From positions 1 to 64,000 of the forward strand of contig NZ_JACZKG010000012.1 in assembly GCF_014860165.1 (NCBI RefSeq): a stretch of 64,000 bases of DNA, given 5' to 3'. Positions within the stretch are counted from its first letter, which is position 1, and each line of letters opens with the position of its first letter. Of this stretch, positions 1 through 10,340 are shown piece after piece. The notes beneath the pieces were generated by a model. That model had not been told where the DNA came from, made no database searches, and saw only the letters and a program-made list of their open reading frames with translations. The translations under genes and the position numbers were made by a program. The stretch is from Devosia sp. (GTDB lineage: Bacteria > Pseudomonadota > Alphaproteobacteria > Rhizobiales > Devosiaceae).

Positions 1-90
1 CCCCGCAAGGGGGAGGGAGGTCGACTGGGATTCCGGGAAAAAGCCTTTGGCCGGCTGATGTTAGCCCTCCCTTAGTAATCCCGTCTTAGC

Positions 91-675
91 ATGCGCGCGG
101 GAATGCATGGAGCTGGCATGAGAGCCGCCGCCTATGTTGTCGGGCCTTTGGACGGGCCGGGCGCAGCATTGATGGATATGGCACGCCGGCTGAGCTTTTC
201 GGCCGTGTTGCCATATGGCGGCGTGGCGCAGGCCGAGCAGCAGGCCAACCGCACGCCGGTCTGCTTCTTTCTGTTCGCGGCGGTCCCCGATGTCGGCACG
301 CTACGCGGCGTGGCCGAGGCGATCCGGTTCTGCCCGAGCCGGCGCGTTCGCTTTTCGCCACTGATCTATTTTTCCGAGAGCCCGTCGATCGACACGATCA
401 CGCGCTGCATCAATATGGGCTTTGACGATGTCATCACCATGCCGTTCACGCGGACGCGGCTGATGGAGCGCATCGACCGGCAGATCGGGCAGAGCCACAT
501 CTATTATGAGACGCCGGGCTATTTCGGCCCCGATCGCCGCGACCGCGTCACCGGCCCCAGCCGCGCCGCCGAAAGCCGCATCGGCGGCCAGTTTCGCCGC
601 CTCGAAATCGTGCGCAACCTGCTGACCGGGATCAATGTGGTGCGGGACGACCTCTATGCGGCGCCCGCCGGCTGA
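91..675 (+). CDS. Degenerate receiver-like (CheY-like) domain protein
   Basis: 194 aa ORF; alpha/beta pattern and 'INMGFDDVITMPFTRTRLMERI' resemble the C-terminal half of a receiver domain; acceptor Asp and conserved Lys not evident. Exact start uncertain. Confidence 0.6.
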   Translation: MRAGMHGAGMRAAAYVVGPLDGPGAALMDMARRLSFSAVLPYGGVAQAEQQANRTPVCFFLFAAVPDVGTLRGVAEAIRFCPSRRVRFSPLIYFSESPSIDTITRCINMGFDDVITMPFTRTRLMERIDRQIGQSHIYYETPGYFGPDRRDRVTGPSRAAESRIGGQFRRLEIVRNLLTGINVVRDDLYAAPAG

Positions 676-798
676 GATTCGGGCTGCGGCACTATTGCAA
701 CGTTGCAGAAGTGTTCGGAAAACGTTTCCACCCGCTATTTCCCGGATCACAGATTTCGCATAGTCTCGTGGGTACTGATTTCGCGAGTAGTTTCAGCC

Positions 799-1974
799 AT
801 GAGATTCGGCATCGATTTGCCGCCCCAGATCAAGGTGTTCGGGGCGTTTTTCATTTATTCGTTTTGCATGGGCAGCCTTTATCCGCGCCTGCCCGCCATC
901 CAGCAGGCCATGGGCGTGGGCGAGGGCGCCCTGGGGCTGGCGCTGATCGGCGCCGCCTTCGGCACGCTGATCTCGCTGACCTTTGCCGGCCCGATCATCG
1001 AGCGCATCGGCTATCGCCGGACGCTGCTGACGGCGATCCCGCTGCTGTCGGTATTCTACGCCATTTCGGCATGGGCCCAGGGGCCGGTGATGTTCTTCCT
1101 GCTGCTGGTGCCGGTGGGGCTGACCATTGGCTGCATCGAAATCATCATCAATCTCGAGGCCGACCGGGTCGAGCATGCCATCGGCCGCCGGATCATGAAC
1201 CGCGCCCATGCCTTCTGGAGCTTCGGCTTCTTCTCGGCCGGCATGGTGGGGTCCCTGGTGGCCCAGACCGGGCTGTCGCCGCAATGGCACCTGGCCATCA
1301 TGGTGCCCATCGTCGCCGTCATCGCGCTGGTTCTGCTGGGCCGCTACGAGCCGGCCGAGCACCGCAGCGGCGGCAGCACCGATGCCGCCCCGCGCTTTGC
1401 CCGCCCCACCGGGGCGATCCTGATACTGGTGGGCGTCTGCCTTTCCGCCATGATCCTTGAAGGCGCCGGCATCGATTGGTCGGCCATCTATATGCGCGAC
1501 GAGTTCGACGCCGCCCCGTTCTGGGCCGGCTTCGCCGTCGCCCTGGGCGCTGGTGCGCAGGCGGTGACACGGTTCTTCGCCGATGCCTTCGTCGAGCGCT
1601 GGAGCCCGGCGGTGGTGGCGCGCGGCCTGCTGGCCATTTCGGGCCTGGGTGCGCTGCTGGTGTTCTTCACGCCGGTGTGGTGGCTGGCCTATGTCGGCTT
1701 TGCCCTGATCGGCGTGGGCACCAGCGCGCTGTTTCCGCTGGCCATGTCGGCGGCGGCGCAGCGCACCGACCGTCCCGCTGCCGTCAATGTCGCAGCGCTG
1801 GCGCAGATCTCGTTCGTGTCCTTCCTGCTGGGACCGCCAATGCTGGGTTATATTGCCGAGCATTTCGGCATTCGCTGGGCCTTTGGCGTGGGCATTCCGC
1901 TGGTGATCCTGGGCCTGCTGATGGCCGATGCCGTTGGCACGCGCCGGCAGGCGCAACCGGTGCCTGCCGAATGA
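799..1974 (+). CDS. MFS transporter (YbjJ/FucP-like), paralog 1
   Basis: Hydrophobic 12-TM-like protein; 'GAFFIYSFCMGSLYPRLPAIQ' and 'EGAGIDWSAIYMRD' shared with the downstream paralog; internal ATG at 799 preferred over ORF start 703. Confidence 0.85.
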   Translation: MRFGIDLPPQIKVFGAFFIYSFCMGSLYPRLPAIQQAMGVGEGALGLALIGAAFGTLISLTFAGPIIERIGYRRTLLTAIPLLSVFYAISAWAQGPVMFFLLLVPVGLTIGCIEIIINLEADRVEHAIGRRIMNRAHAFWSFGFFSAGMVGSLVAQTGLSPQWHLAIMVPIVAVIALVLLGRYEPAEHRSGGSTDAAPRFARPTGAILILVGVCLSAMILEGAGIDWSAIYMRDEFDAAPFWAGFAVALGAGAQAVTRFFADAFVERWSPAVVARGLLAISGLGALLVFFTPVWWLAYVGFALIGVGTSALFPLAMSAAAQRTDRPAAVNVAALAQISFVSFLLGPPMLGYIAEHFGIRWAFGVGIPLVILGLLMADAVGTRRQAQPVPAE

Positions 1975-3158
1975 AAATCGCCCCGCAATACCGCATCTAT
2001 GCGTGCTTCTTCCTGTTCGCCTTCGCATTGGGCGCGCTGCTGTCGCGCATGCCTGACCTGCAGACCCATCTCGATGTCAGCGAGAGCCAGCTCGGCCTCA
2101 CCATCATCGGCATGTCGATCGGCTCGCTGATCTCGCTGACCTTCTCGGCGCCGCTGATCGACCGCATGGGCTCGCGCTTCACCGCCTTCGTCACGGTGCT
2201 GGGGACGGCGACGATCTACGCCCTCATCCCCTGGCTGCCCTCCGCCGTGGCGGTGTTTGTGGCGCTGTTCTTTGCCGGCCTGCTGGCCGGCGCGCTCGAG
2301 ATCAATCTCAATGTCGAGACCGACCGGCTGGAGGCCCAATATGGCCGCAGCTACATGAACCGCGCCCATGGCAATTGGAGCCTGGGTTTCTTCATCACCG
2401 CCCTGCTCGGCGCCTCGCTCCGGCAGGCTGGCATGTCGATGCAGCTCCATCTGGCCATTGCCGTGGGCGCGGTATTCGTCATCGGCATCTGGATGATGAG
2501 CGGCATGGTCAATGCCCCGCACCGCCCCAACATGCATACCGGCGACACGCCGCGCATCGCCTTCCCCAACTGGGGCCTGCTGCCGCTTTGCCTGATCGGC
2601 ATTGCCGCCTTCCTGGTCGAGGGCGCCGGCATCGACTGGTCGGCGATCTACATGCGCGACGTGTTTGCGGTGGAGCCGTTCATCGGCGGGCTGGGCCTGA
2701 CGCTGTTCTCGGGCTTCATGGCGGCAACGCGCCTGTTTGCCGACCCCATCGTCGAACGCTTCGGGCCACGGCACACAGCCATCAGCCTGCTGACGCTGGC
2801 GGCAATCGGTGCCCTGGCGGTCGGCCTTGCGCCGGTGCCGTGGGTGGCGCTGCTCGGCTTTGCGCTGCTCGGTATCGGCTGCTCGGCGGTCTATCCGCTG
2901 GCGGTATCGGCGGCGGCACAGCGCACCGACCGGCCGAGTGCGGTCAATGTCGCGGCGCTGGGACAGGTGACGTTCATCGTGTTCTTCCTTGCCCCGCCCT
3001 TGCTCGGCTTCGTGGCCGAGTATCTGGGCATTCGCAATTCGTATCTCATCGTGCTGCCGGTGATCCTGGTCGGGCTTGTCGCCAGCCGGGCGCTGGGTAC
3101 GCGCAAGCTCGACATGCCGGCGGGCCTGCCGCCGGAACCGGCGACGCCGCACGGCTGA
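1971..3158 (+). CDS. MFS transporter, paralog 2
   Basis: ATGA overlap with previous gene; starts MKIAPQYRIYACFFLFAFALGALLSRMPDLQ; strongly similar to paralog 1. Confidence 0.87.
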   Translation: MKIAPQYRIYACFFLFAFALGALLSRMPDLQTHLDVSESQLGLTIIGMSIGSLISLTFSAPLIDRMGSRFTAFVTVLGTATIYALIPWLPSAVAVFVALFFAGLLAGALEINLNVETDRLEAQYGRSYMNRAHGNWSLGFFITALLGASLRQAGMSMQLHLAIAVGAVFVIGIWMMSGMVNAPHRPNMHTGDTPRIAFPNWGLLPLCLIGIAAFLVEGAGIDWSAIYMRDVFAVEPFIGGLGLTLFSGFMAATRLFADPIVERFGPRHTAISLLTLAAIGALAVGLAPVPWVALLGFALLGIGCSAVYPLAVSAAAQRTDRPSAVNVAALGQVTFIVFFLAPPLLGFVAEYLGIRNSYLIVLPVILVGLVASRALGTRKLDMPAGLPPEPATPHG

Positions 3159-3161
3159 GCC

Positions 3162-3623
3162 ATGGAGGACCTGCCCCCCATCGTTGACCTGCGCCAATCG
3201 GCCACCGCCCTCAGGGTACAGCGCGGGGTGATGCGCATGCTGCGGGAGCGGCATGACATGGCCTGCTATGCCGAAGTGCCGCTGGCCAATGGCAGACGGG
3301 CGGATGTGCTGGCGGTGGGGCCCAAGGGGGAGATCTGGATCATCGAGATCAAGTCGAGCCTGATCGACTTCCAGGTCGACCGCAAATGGCCGGAATACCG
3401 GGAATTTTCCGACAAGTTCTTCTTTGCCAAGCCGCCGGAGCTGGAGGCGGAAATCTTCCCCGAAAGCGAGGGACTGATCGTTGCCGACGGCCATGACGGC
3501 GCCATTTTGCGCGACAGTCCGGATACGCCGCTGGCGCCGGCCCGGCGCAAGACGCTGATGCTCAAGCTGGCGCGGCTCGGCGCCGACCGTATCCACATCC
3601 TGATGGACCCCGGTCCCAAGTGA
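3162..3623 (+). CDS. mmcB: MmcB family DNA repair protein (putative endonuclease)
   Basis: 153 aa; restriction-endonuclease-like core 'ADVLAVGPKGEIWIIEIKSS', family motif 'DFQVDRKWPEYREFSDKFFFA'. Confidence 0.85.
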   Translation: MEDLPPIVDLRQSATALRVQRGVMRMLRERHDMACYAEVPLANGRRADVLAVGPKGEIWIIEIKSSLIDFQVDRKWPEYREFSDKFFFAKPPELEAEIFPESEGLIVADGHDGAILRDSPDTPLAPARRKTLMLKLARLGADRIHILMDPGPK

Positions 3624-3628
3624 GTTCC

Positions 3629-4771
3629 ATGCCCATTGTCCGCTGGCGCATCGTGGCGCTGTTCTTCGTGCATGCGCTGACCGTCGGCGCCATCCACACG
3701 CGCATCCCCGACGTGCAACTCCAGATCGGGCTGAGCGAGGCCCAGCTCGGGCTGGTGCTGATGGGCCAGCCGCTCGGGGCGCTGTCGATGTTCCTGTTTT
3801 CGAGCCGGATCATCGAGCGCTTCGGTCCTCGGCTGGTCATTCTCGCTCTGCTGCCGCTGGCCGCGGTGAGCGCGGCGCTGGTGACGGTCATGCTCAACCC
3901 GGTGGCAATGTTCGTGCTGCTGGCCTTCAACGGCGTCAGTTTCTCGCTCACCAATATTGCCATCAATGTGGAGGCCGACCGCATCGAGGCCGCCTCGGGC
4001 GCGCGCATCATGAATACATGCCACGGTGTGTGGAGCGTCGGGTTCCTGCTGACGTCGCTGCTGGGCGCGGCCCTGCGCGGACTCGATGTCGCCGCGGCGG
4101 TGCATCTGTGGCTGCTGGCGCCCGTCGTCATCGGAATGATGCTGCTGGTGGTGCTGCCCATGCCAATAACGCCGCCGCGCGCCCATGCCGGCGACAACAG
4201 GCGGCGCCTCGCCTGGCCGACATTGGCAACCATGGGCCTGGTTGCCTTCGGCCTGGGCGCGGGGCTCACCGAAGGCGCGGCGCGCGCCTGGTCCATCATC
4301 TACCTGCGCGACAGTTTCGAGGTCGCCGCCTGGGTCGAGTCGCTGGCGCTGCCGGCCCTGCTCGCCACCATGGCGCTGGGGCGGCTCTTGGCCGATCGCT
4401 TCATCGATCGCCATGGGCCGGTGCGGGTTGCCCGCGTGCTGGCAGCCATTGCCATTGCCGGCATGGTGCTGCTGGTGGCGTCGCCCAATGCCTGGACAGC
4501 GCTGGCGGGTTTCGGGCTGGTGGGTATCGGCATCTGCGTGCTCTATCCGCTGATGCTGTCGGCCGCGGCGCGGCTGGGCGATCGGCCGGCCAGCCAGAAC
4601 GTGGCCGCGACGACGCTGATCTTCCAATTGGTCAATCTGGGTGCGCCGGTGCTGATCGGCGCCATGGCGCAGGGTTTCGGCATCCGCATGGCCTTCGCGA
4701 TGCTGCTGCCGCTGCTGGCGCTGACCTGGGCCATGGCGGGAAAACTGGCGCCGAAGGCTACCCCCTCCTGA
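3629..4771 (+). CDS. MFS transporter, paralog 3
   Basis: MPIVRWRIVALFFVHALTVGAIHTRIPDVQ; 12-TM pattern; similar layout to paralogs 1 and 2. Alternative GTG start at 3620 overlaps the mmcB stop. Confidence 0.83.
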   Translation: MPIVRWRIVALFFVHALTVGAIHTRIPDVQLQIGLSEAQLGLVLMGQPLGALSMFLFSSRIIERFGPRLVILALLPLAAVSAALVTVMLNPVAMFVLLAFNGVSFSLTNIAINVEADRIEAASGARIMNTCHGVWSVGFLLTSLLGAALRGLDVAAAVHLWLLAPVVIGMMLLVVLPMPITPPRAHAGDNRRRLAWPTLATMGLVAFGLGAGLTEGAARAWSIIYLRDSFEVAAWVESLALPALLATMALGRLLADRFIDRHGPVRVARVLAAIAIAGMVLLVASPNAWTALAGFGLVGIGICVLYPLMLSAAARLGDRPASQNVAATTLIFQLVNLGAPVLIGAMAQGFGIRMAFAMLLPLLALTWAMAGKLAPKATPS

Positions 4772-4775
4772 CGCC

Positions 4776-6429
4776 CTACTCGTCGAAGCTCTGGCTCTCG
4801 ACCGGGGTGATGGGCGTCGCGATGGGCGGAGGCGTGGGCGTGGCGCCCAGGATGTCGAGCTCCTTCTGCAGGGCCCGCATGATGGCCAGCTTTTCCGCCT
4901 CGGATCCGGCCTGAAGGCGCTGGCTGAGCCGGATGGAGAAATCCGAATAGGCATTGTGCCAGTCCGAATGCACCTGCAGCGGATCGATGCGCGGGACTGC
5001 CGCCTGCACCTTGGCGGTGATTCCGGCCGCAGTGAGTTCGAAATAGTCGTCCAGCAGCGGCAGGATCACCTGATCGCCGCCAACGCCCAGGGTGATGATG
5101 GCGGCGCGCAAGGCCGCCCGCTCCTCGTCTTCGCCATGGGTCAGGAAGATGGCGCCATGGGCGGGCAGGCGCTCCTTGATCCAGGTCATCAGCTCGGAAT
5201 GATCGGCATGGGCCGAGTAATTGCCCAAGGAGCGAATCTGGGCGCGGATGGGCACCAGCGTGCCGTGGATGCGCGCTTCCCTGGCGCCGCTGAGAATGAC
5301 GTGCCCCAAGGTGCCCGGCGCCTGGTAGCCGACGAAGAGCACGGTGGCATTGCCGCGAATGAGGTTGTTGCGAAGGTGGTGCTTGATGCGCCCGGCATCG
5401 GCCATGCCGGACGCACTGATGATGATGGCGCCGCCGCGGATGGAATTGATGGCCTTGGATTCCTCGACGCCCTCGACGATGCGGAAGCGGGGATCGTTGA
5501 ACAGCTCATCGGCGCCCAGTTCGACGTCGTCGAACATTTTCGCATATTTGCGATAGACGCCGGTGACCTTGCTGGCGAGGGGCGAGTCGAGGAAGACCAG
5601 GCGCGGATCGATCTCGCCTGATTTGATGAGGACGCCGATGTCATGCAGCAACTCCTGGCTGCGCTCGACGGCAAAGGCGGGGATGACCAGATTGCCACCA
5701 CGCCCCAGGGCAGTGTTGATCTCCTGCTTGAGCGCGGCGCGGCGCTGGGCCAGCGTATAATCCTCGCGCTCGCGCCCGCCATAGGTGCTCTCGCAGAGAA
5801 TGTAGTCGAAGCCGGCGGGGCCTTCGGGCTCGTTGTAAAAGACCTTTTCATCGGGCCCGATATCGCCCGAGAACAAGAGGCGCATGGTCTTGTCGCCATC
5901 CTTCACCTCGACCTCGATCGAGGCCGAGCCGATGATGTGGCCCGCATTCCAGTAGCGGGCGCGCACGCCGGGGCCGGGCTCGATCCATTCGCCATAGGCG
6001 CAGGTGTTGCGATGGGCCAGCGCCTCCTCGGCATCCTCCATGGTGTAGAGCGGCTTGGCGGGCTCGTCGCCGCGCCGCGCCTGCTTCTTGGTGGCCCGCT
6101 CGGCTTCCGATTCCTGAATGCCGGCGCTGTCGGGCAGCAGATATTCGAGCAGGCCCGAGGTCGGCTCGGTCATCCACATGGGCCCGCGCCAGTGCTCGCG
6201 ATAGAGTTTTGGCAACAGGCCCGCATGGTCGATATGGGCATGGGTGAGCAGCAGGAAGTCGATGCCCTTGGGGTCGAAGGGGGTGGGCTTGAGATTGAGC
6301 TCGCGGACGCTGCGATTGCCCTGGAACAGGCCGCAATCGACGAGGAACTGACCCTGCGGGTGCACGATGCGATAGCAGGAGCCGGTAACCGTGCCCGCCG
6401 CGCCGTGGAAGTGAAGGGTGACGGTCATG
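4776..6429 (-). CDS. MBL-fold metallo-hydrolase / RNA-specificity (beta-CASP) exonuclease-type protein
   Basis: 'THAHIDHAGLLPKL', 'FSGDIGPDEK', 'SAHADHSEL' metal-binding motifs; start MTVTLHFHGAAGTVTGSCY. Confidence 0.88.
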
Positions 6430-6523
6430 GGCTGGTTCCTCTGGTTTTGTTGTTGAGCCAGAGTAACGCTTTGGCATTGCGGCGAAAGAGGGGATATGAC
6501 CCCGCGCCCTAACCGACGCGCGA

Positions 6524-6621
6524 TGTCATCCCGGCGAAGGCCGGAATCCATGCGGCGAGCGACGATTGGCTGGATGTGGCGGGTAACCACGGATATGGAT
6601 TCCGGCCTTCGCCGGAATGAC
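6524..6621 (+). repeat. REP-like inverted repeat pair
   Basis: gtcatcccggcgaaggccggaatccat ... atggattccggccttcgccggaatgac, ~27-nt arms, intergenic. Confidence 0.85.
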
Positions 6622-6644
6622 ACCGCGGGTTGGCCGCACCCGGC

Positions 6645-7196
6645 CTACCGCGGGGCGCGCTTGGCCAGGATGCGCTGCAGGGTGCGGCGGTGCATGTTGA
6701 GGCGGCGCGCGGTCTCGGAGACATTGCGGTCGCACAGTTCATAGACGCGCTGGATATGTTCCCAGCGGACGCGGTCGGCCGACATCGGGTTTTCCGGCGG
6801 CTCGGGCTTGTCCTCGCCGGTGGCGAGCAGGGCGTTGATGACGTCGTCGGCATCGGCGGGCTTGCTGAGATAGTCGATGGCGCCCAGCTTCACGGCGGTG
6901 ACGGCGGTGGCGATATTGCCATAGCCGGTCAGCACCACGGCGCGAGCATCGGGGCGCCTGGTGTGGAGGGCCGAGACCACTTCGAGGCCGTTGCCGTCCT
7001 CAAGGCGCAGGTCGACCACCGCATAGGCGGGCGGGCGTTCCGCCACGGCGGCAAGCCCTTCGGCGACCGAGCCGGCAATGCGGACATCGAAGCCGCGGCG
7101 CGCCATGGCGCGCTCGAGGCGCTGGAGGAAGGCCGCGTCGTCATCGACAAGCAGCAGGCTGGGGTCGGTGGCCAGGAGGTCTTCGATCGTGCTCAT
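6645..7196 (-). CDS. actR: ActR/PrrA/RegA family redox response regulator
   Basis: Receiver 'LLLVDDDAAFL', 'AVVDLRLEDGNGLEV', C-terminal HTH 'RVYELCDRNVSETARRLNMHRRTLQRILAKRAPR' typical of RegA/ActR. Confidence 0.92.
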   Translation of the reverse strand: MSTIEDLLATDPSLLLVDDDAAFLQRLERAMARRGFDVRIAGSVAEGLAAVAERPPAYAVVDLRLEDGNGLEVVSALHTRRPDARAVVLTGYGNIATAVTAVKLGAIDYLSKPADADDVINALLATGEDKPEPPENPMSADRVRWEHIQRVYELCDRNVSETARRLNMHRRTLQRILAKRAPR

Positions 7197-7270
7197 GGGG
7201 TTTCACATAAGGCTTTGAGCGGGAAAGGTCAAAATGTACGGGGAACTCGGAACGTCCCCCCAAATACTGC

Positions 7271-7375
7271 GGCCGGCGCCCCTCCCCCTTGAGGGGAGAG
7301 TTGGGGAGGGGTGATTCAGTGGATCACTTGCCGGACCCCCACCCTCGATTCCTCCCCTCATGGGGGAGGGAAGGC
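7271..7375. repeat. Intergenic C/G-rich inverted repeat
   Basis: cctccccttgaggggagag ... ctcccctcatgggggaggg between actR and actS. Confidence 0.6.
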
Positions 7376-7387
7376 AGACTGATGGCT

Positions 7388-8725
7388 CTAGCCCTCCGCC
7401 TCCACCGAACTCCGTGGCCAGACGATGCGCACCCGAGCGTGGCCGTCGGCGGCGATATTCTCGAAGGCCAGGCGGGCGCCGGTGCGCTCGAGCAGGGTCT
7501 TGGCGATGAAGACGCCCAGGCCCAGGCCGCCGGGCTTGCTGGCATCGGGCCCGTGCGGATCGCGGGGGCGGCTGGTGAGATAGGGTTCGCCCAGCCGGGC
7601 AATCAGCTCGGGCGCGAAGCCGGGGCCGTCATCGGTGATCGAGACCGAGACGGCTTCAAGATCCCAGGCCGCCTCTATCCGCACCGAGCTGCGGGCGAAA
7701 TCGGTGGCGTTTTCGATCAGGTTGCCCAGGCCGTAGAGCAGGCCGACGCTGCGCTGGAACACCGGGGCCGGACCGGCCGCCCGTTCGTAATAGAACAGGA
7801 TCGCCTTGCCACGGCCCTCATGTGGGCGGGCGACTTCGGCCAACAGGTCGGTCAGCGGTACGGCGGCAAAGGGATCGCCGCCTTCGCTGCCGAGGTTGCG
7901 CAGCTTGGCGAGGATGGCGCGGCAGCGGGCCGCCTGCTCGATGATGAGCTCGACATCGTCGGCCAGGTCGCTGCCCGGCTCGGCTTCGGCGCGCATTTCC
8001 TTGGCCGCCAGGGCAATGGTGGAGAGCGGGGTGCCCAGCTCGTGGGCGGCGGCGGCGGCGAGGCCATCGAGGGCCGAAAGCTGCTCCTTGCGCGAGAGGG
8101 CCAGTTCGGTCGCCGCCAGCGCGTCGGCGATCTGGCGGGCGTCATGGGCCACGCGATTGGTATAGGCGGAGATGAAGACCACGCCGCAGATGATCGAGAC
8201 CCAGATGCCGATGACATAGATGCGGTTGAAGACGATGGTCTCGCCCGGCGCCCAGGGTAGCGGCAGGTGCCAGACCGAAAGGGCCGAGGCGATCAGGGCG
8301 GCCAACAGGGCGATGAGAAACGATGCCCGCTGCGGCAGCGTGGTGGCCGAGACAGAGACCGGCGCCAGCAGCAACAGCGAGAAGGGGTTCTGGAGGCCAC
8401 CGGTCAGCGCCAGCAGCCCGCCCAGCTGCAGCAGGTCGAAGGCGATCTGGCTCGCCGCCGACAGCGAGGTCGGCCGATAGGCGGCGCCGAGCTTCAGCAC
8501 CAGCCAGAGATTGAGGCCGGCCGACAGGCCGATCAGCGCGAAGCATTCGAGCAGCGGCAGCGGAAAGCCGAGGCCGAAGGCAACAAAAAGCACGCCTATG
8601 GCCTGTCCGCCAACGGCGAGCCAGCGCAGCAGCACCAGGGTTTGCAGGCGCAGCGGCCGCCAGGTGGAGGGCAATGGCAGGCCGTCGGCCTGGGTCATGG
8701 TCATTTTTGGGCCCTTCCGGGGCAT
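7388..8725 (-). CDS. actS: ActS/PrrB/RegB family redox-sensitive sensor histidine kinase
   Basis: 6-TM N-terminus with 'GGLQNPF' quinone-binding-type motif, H-box 'AAAAHELGTPLSTIAL', Cys in 'QAARCRAIL', ATPase 'DDGPGF', 'GGLGLGVFIAKTLLERTGA'. Confidence 0.92.
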   Translation of the reverse strand: MPRKGPKMTMTQADGLPLPSTWRPLRLQTLVLLRWLAVGGQAIGVLFVAFGLGFPLPLLECFALIGLSAGLNLWLVLKLGAAYRPTSLSAASQIAFDLLQLGGLLALTGGLQNPFSLLLLAPVSVSATTLPQRASFLIALLAALIASALSVWHLPLPWAPGETIVFNRIYVIGIWVSIICGVVFISAYTNRVAHDARQIADALAATELALSRKEQLSALDGLAAAAAHELGTPLSTIALAAKEMRAEAEPGSDLADDVELIIEQAARCRAILAKLRNLGSEGGDPFAAVPLTDLLAEVARPHEGRGKAILFYYERAAGPAPVFQRSVGLLYGLGNLIENATDFARSSVRIEAAWDLEAVSVSITDDGPGFAPELIARLGEPYLTSRPRDPHGPDASKPGGLGLGVFIAKTLLERTGARLAFENIAADGHARVRIVWPRSSVEAEG

Positions 8726-8849
8726 AAGTCGGTCGCCCCATAGTGAGGCAAAAACTTCATTTCAAGGCCAAATATCGACAGGCACAGCATTGATCCCACC
8801 CCAGCGCGGGCCACCTAAGGGTCATCGTGACTGGGAGAATGAAACCGAA

Positions 8850-9335
8850 ATGACCACAGCAATCATCAAACCTCAATGGTCCCCGCTGACCATCGCCCTC
8901 ATGGTTTTGGGCTTTATCGTCTTCTGGCCGCTCGGCCTCGCCGTCCTGGGCTACATCCTGTGGGGTGAAAAGTTCGGCGGCTCGCCCGAAAAGGCCCAGG
9001 CCTACTGGAACAAGGGCAAAGCCTGGTGCAGCTCGAACAAGCATGCACATCGCGGCTGGCACAACAGCAACAGGAGCTACGGCATGAATTCGAGCGGCAA
9101 TGCAGCCTTTGACGAATACCGGGCGGAACAGCTCAAGCGCCTCGAGGAAGAACGTGCTCGCCTCGACGCCGAGATCGACGCCTTCCACGAATATATGGCC
9201 AACCTCAACAAGGCCAAGGATCGGGAAGAGTTCGATCGCTTCATGAATGAGCGCCGCGGTTCGCGCCAGGGCTATACCGAGCCCAGCAAAGACAATGGCG
9301 ACCAGAACAACAATGGCTGGGGCAATAACGGCTAA
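8850..9335 (+). CDS. DUF2852 domain-containing membrane protein
   Basis: N-terminal TM segment 'TIALMVLGFIVFWPLGLAVLGYILWGEKFGG' then charged coiled coil; matches remembered DUF2852 layout. Confidence 0.75.
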   Translation: MTTAIIKPQWSPLTIALMVLGFIVFWPLGLAVLGYILWGEKFGGSPEKAQAYWNKGKAWCSSNKHAHRGWHNSNRSYGMNSSGNAAFDEYRAEQLKRLEEERARLDAEIDAFHEYMANLNKAKDREEFDRFMNERRGSRQGYTEPSKDNGDQNNNGWGNNG

Positions 9336-9395
9336 GCCCAGCCCTACTTCCGCCTGCCTCCCTCCCTGAAGCCGGTCGTTTCCCAACGACTGAAC

Positions 9396-9423
9396 TGGCG
9401 CCCCGCAAGGGGCGCCATTTTTG
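9396..9423 (+). terminator. Rho-independent terminator
   Basis: TGGCGCCCC gcaa GGGGCGCCA followed by TTTTT. Confidence 0.85.
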
Positions 9424-9545
9424 CTGGGAGTTCCTGGACCGACAACGGCGGGCCCCACCCCACCAGGGAGGTGCCGTCCTGTGGTCGGGGGAGTCATCGT
9501 CGCAATTTCCGGCTACAATAACAGGGCGATTCCCCCCGAGCCCAG

Positions 9546-10283
9546 ATGAACCTGTTCTTCCGCGCCAAGCCGAAAATTCCAGCCAGCACCGTCATCGAGA
9601 TCGATGGCGGGCCGGTGACGGTCACCGTGCGGGTCAATGCGCGGGCGCGCAGCTATCGGCTGTCGCTGCCCCATAGCGGCGGGCCGGTGCTGACGCTGCC
9701 GCCGCATGGCAAATGGAGCGAGGCCGAGGCCTTTCTAGCTCGCCACCGCAACTGGCTGGCCGCGCGCCTCCACCGGGCACCGCAGGCGGGCCGTTTCGGC
9801 GATGGCGGCACGGTGCCACTGCGCGGCGTCGACCACCGCATCATCGGCACGGGCAAGTTGCGCGGCCGGGTCGAGGTGGCGGACGATGATGGCCAGCCGG
9901 TGCTGCTGGTGCCGGGCGATGCGGCGCATCAGGCGCGGCGATTGACCGACTGGCTCAAGGAGGAGGCGCAGGCGGACCTTTCGGCACGCACCGCCATCCA
10001 TGCGGCGCGGTTGGGCGTGACGGTGAAATCGGTCAAGATGCGCAGCCAGGCCAGCCGCTGGGGCTCATGCTCGTCATCGGGCAATATCAACTACAACTGG
10101 CGGCTCATCCTGGCGCCGCCCTTCGTGCTCGATTATGTCGCTGCCCATGAAGTGGCGCATCTGGTGGAAATGAACCACTCGGCGGCCTTCTGGGCGACGG
10201 TGAAACGCACCCTGCCCGACATGGAAAAGGGCCACGCCTGGCTCAAGGCACATGGCCGGCAGTTGATGGCGCATGGCGCCTAG
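9546..10283 (+). CDS. YgjP-like M48-type metallopeptidase domain protein
   Basis: 'SRWGSCSSSGNINYNWRLILAPPFVLDYVAAHEVAHLVEMNHSAAFW' (HExxH zincin). Confidence 0.88.
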   Translation: MNLFFRAKPKIPASTVIEIDGGPVTVTVRVNARARSYRLSLPHSGGPVLTLPPHGKWSEAEAFLARHRNWLAARLHRAPQAGRFGDGGTVPLRGVDHRIIGTGKLRGRVEVADDDGQPVLLVPGDAAHQARRLTDWLKEEAQADLSARTAIHAARLGVTVKSVKMRSQASRWGSCSSSGNINYNWRLILAPPFVLDYVAAHEVAHLVEMNHSAAFWATVKRTLPDMEKGHAWLKAHGRQLMAHGA

Positions 10284-10340
10284 CCTCACAGCTGCGTGAG
10301 GCTCTCGCCTCGCCCTCCACTGCCGGCCTAGAACCGGCCC

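Noticed and set aside
1848-3596. 582-aa minus-strand ORF antisense to MFS paralog 2 and mmcB
   Set aside because: Shadow ORF with biased His/Gln/Arg composition; plus-strand genes are clear.
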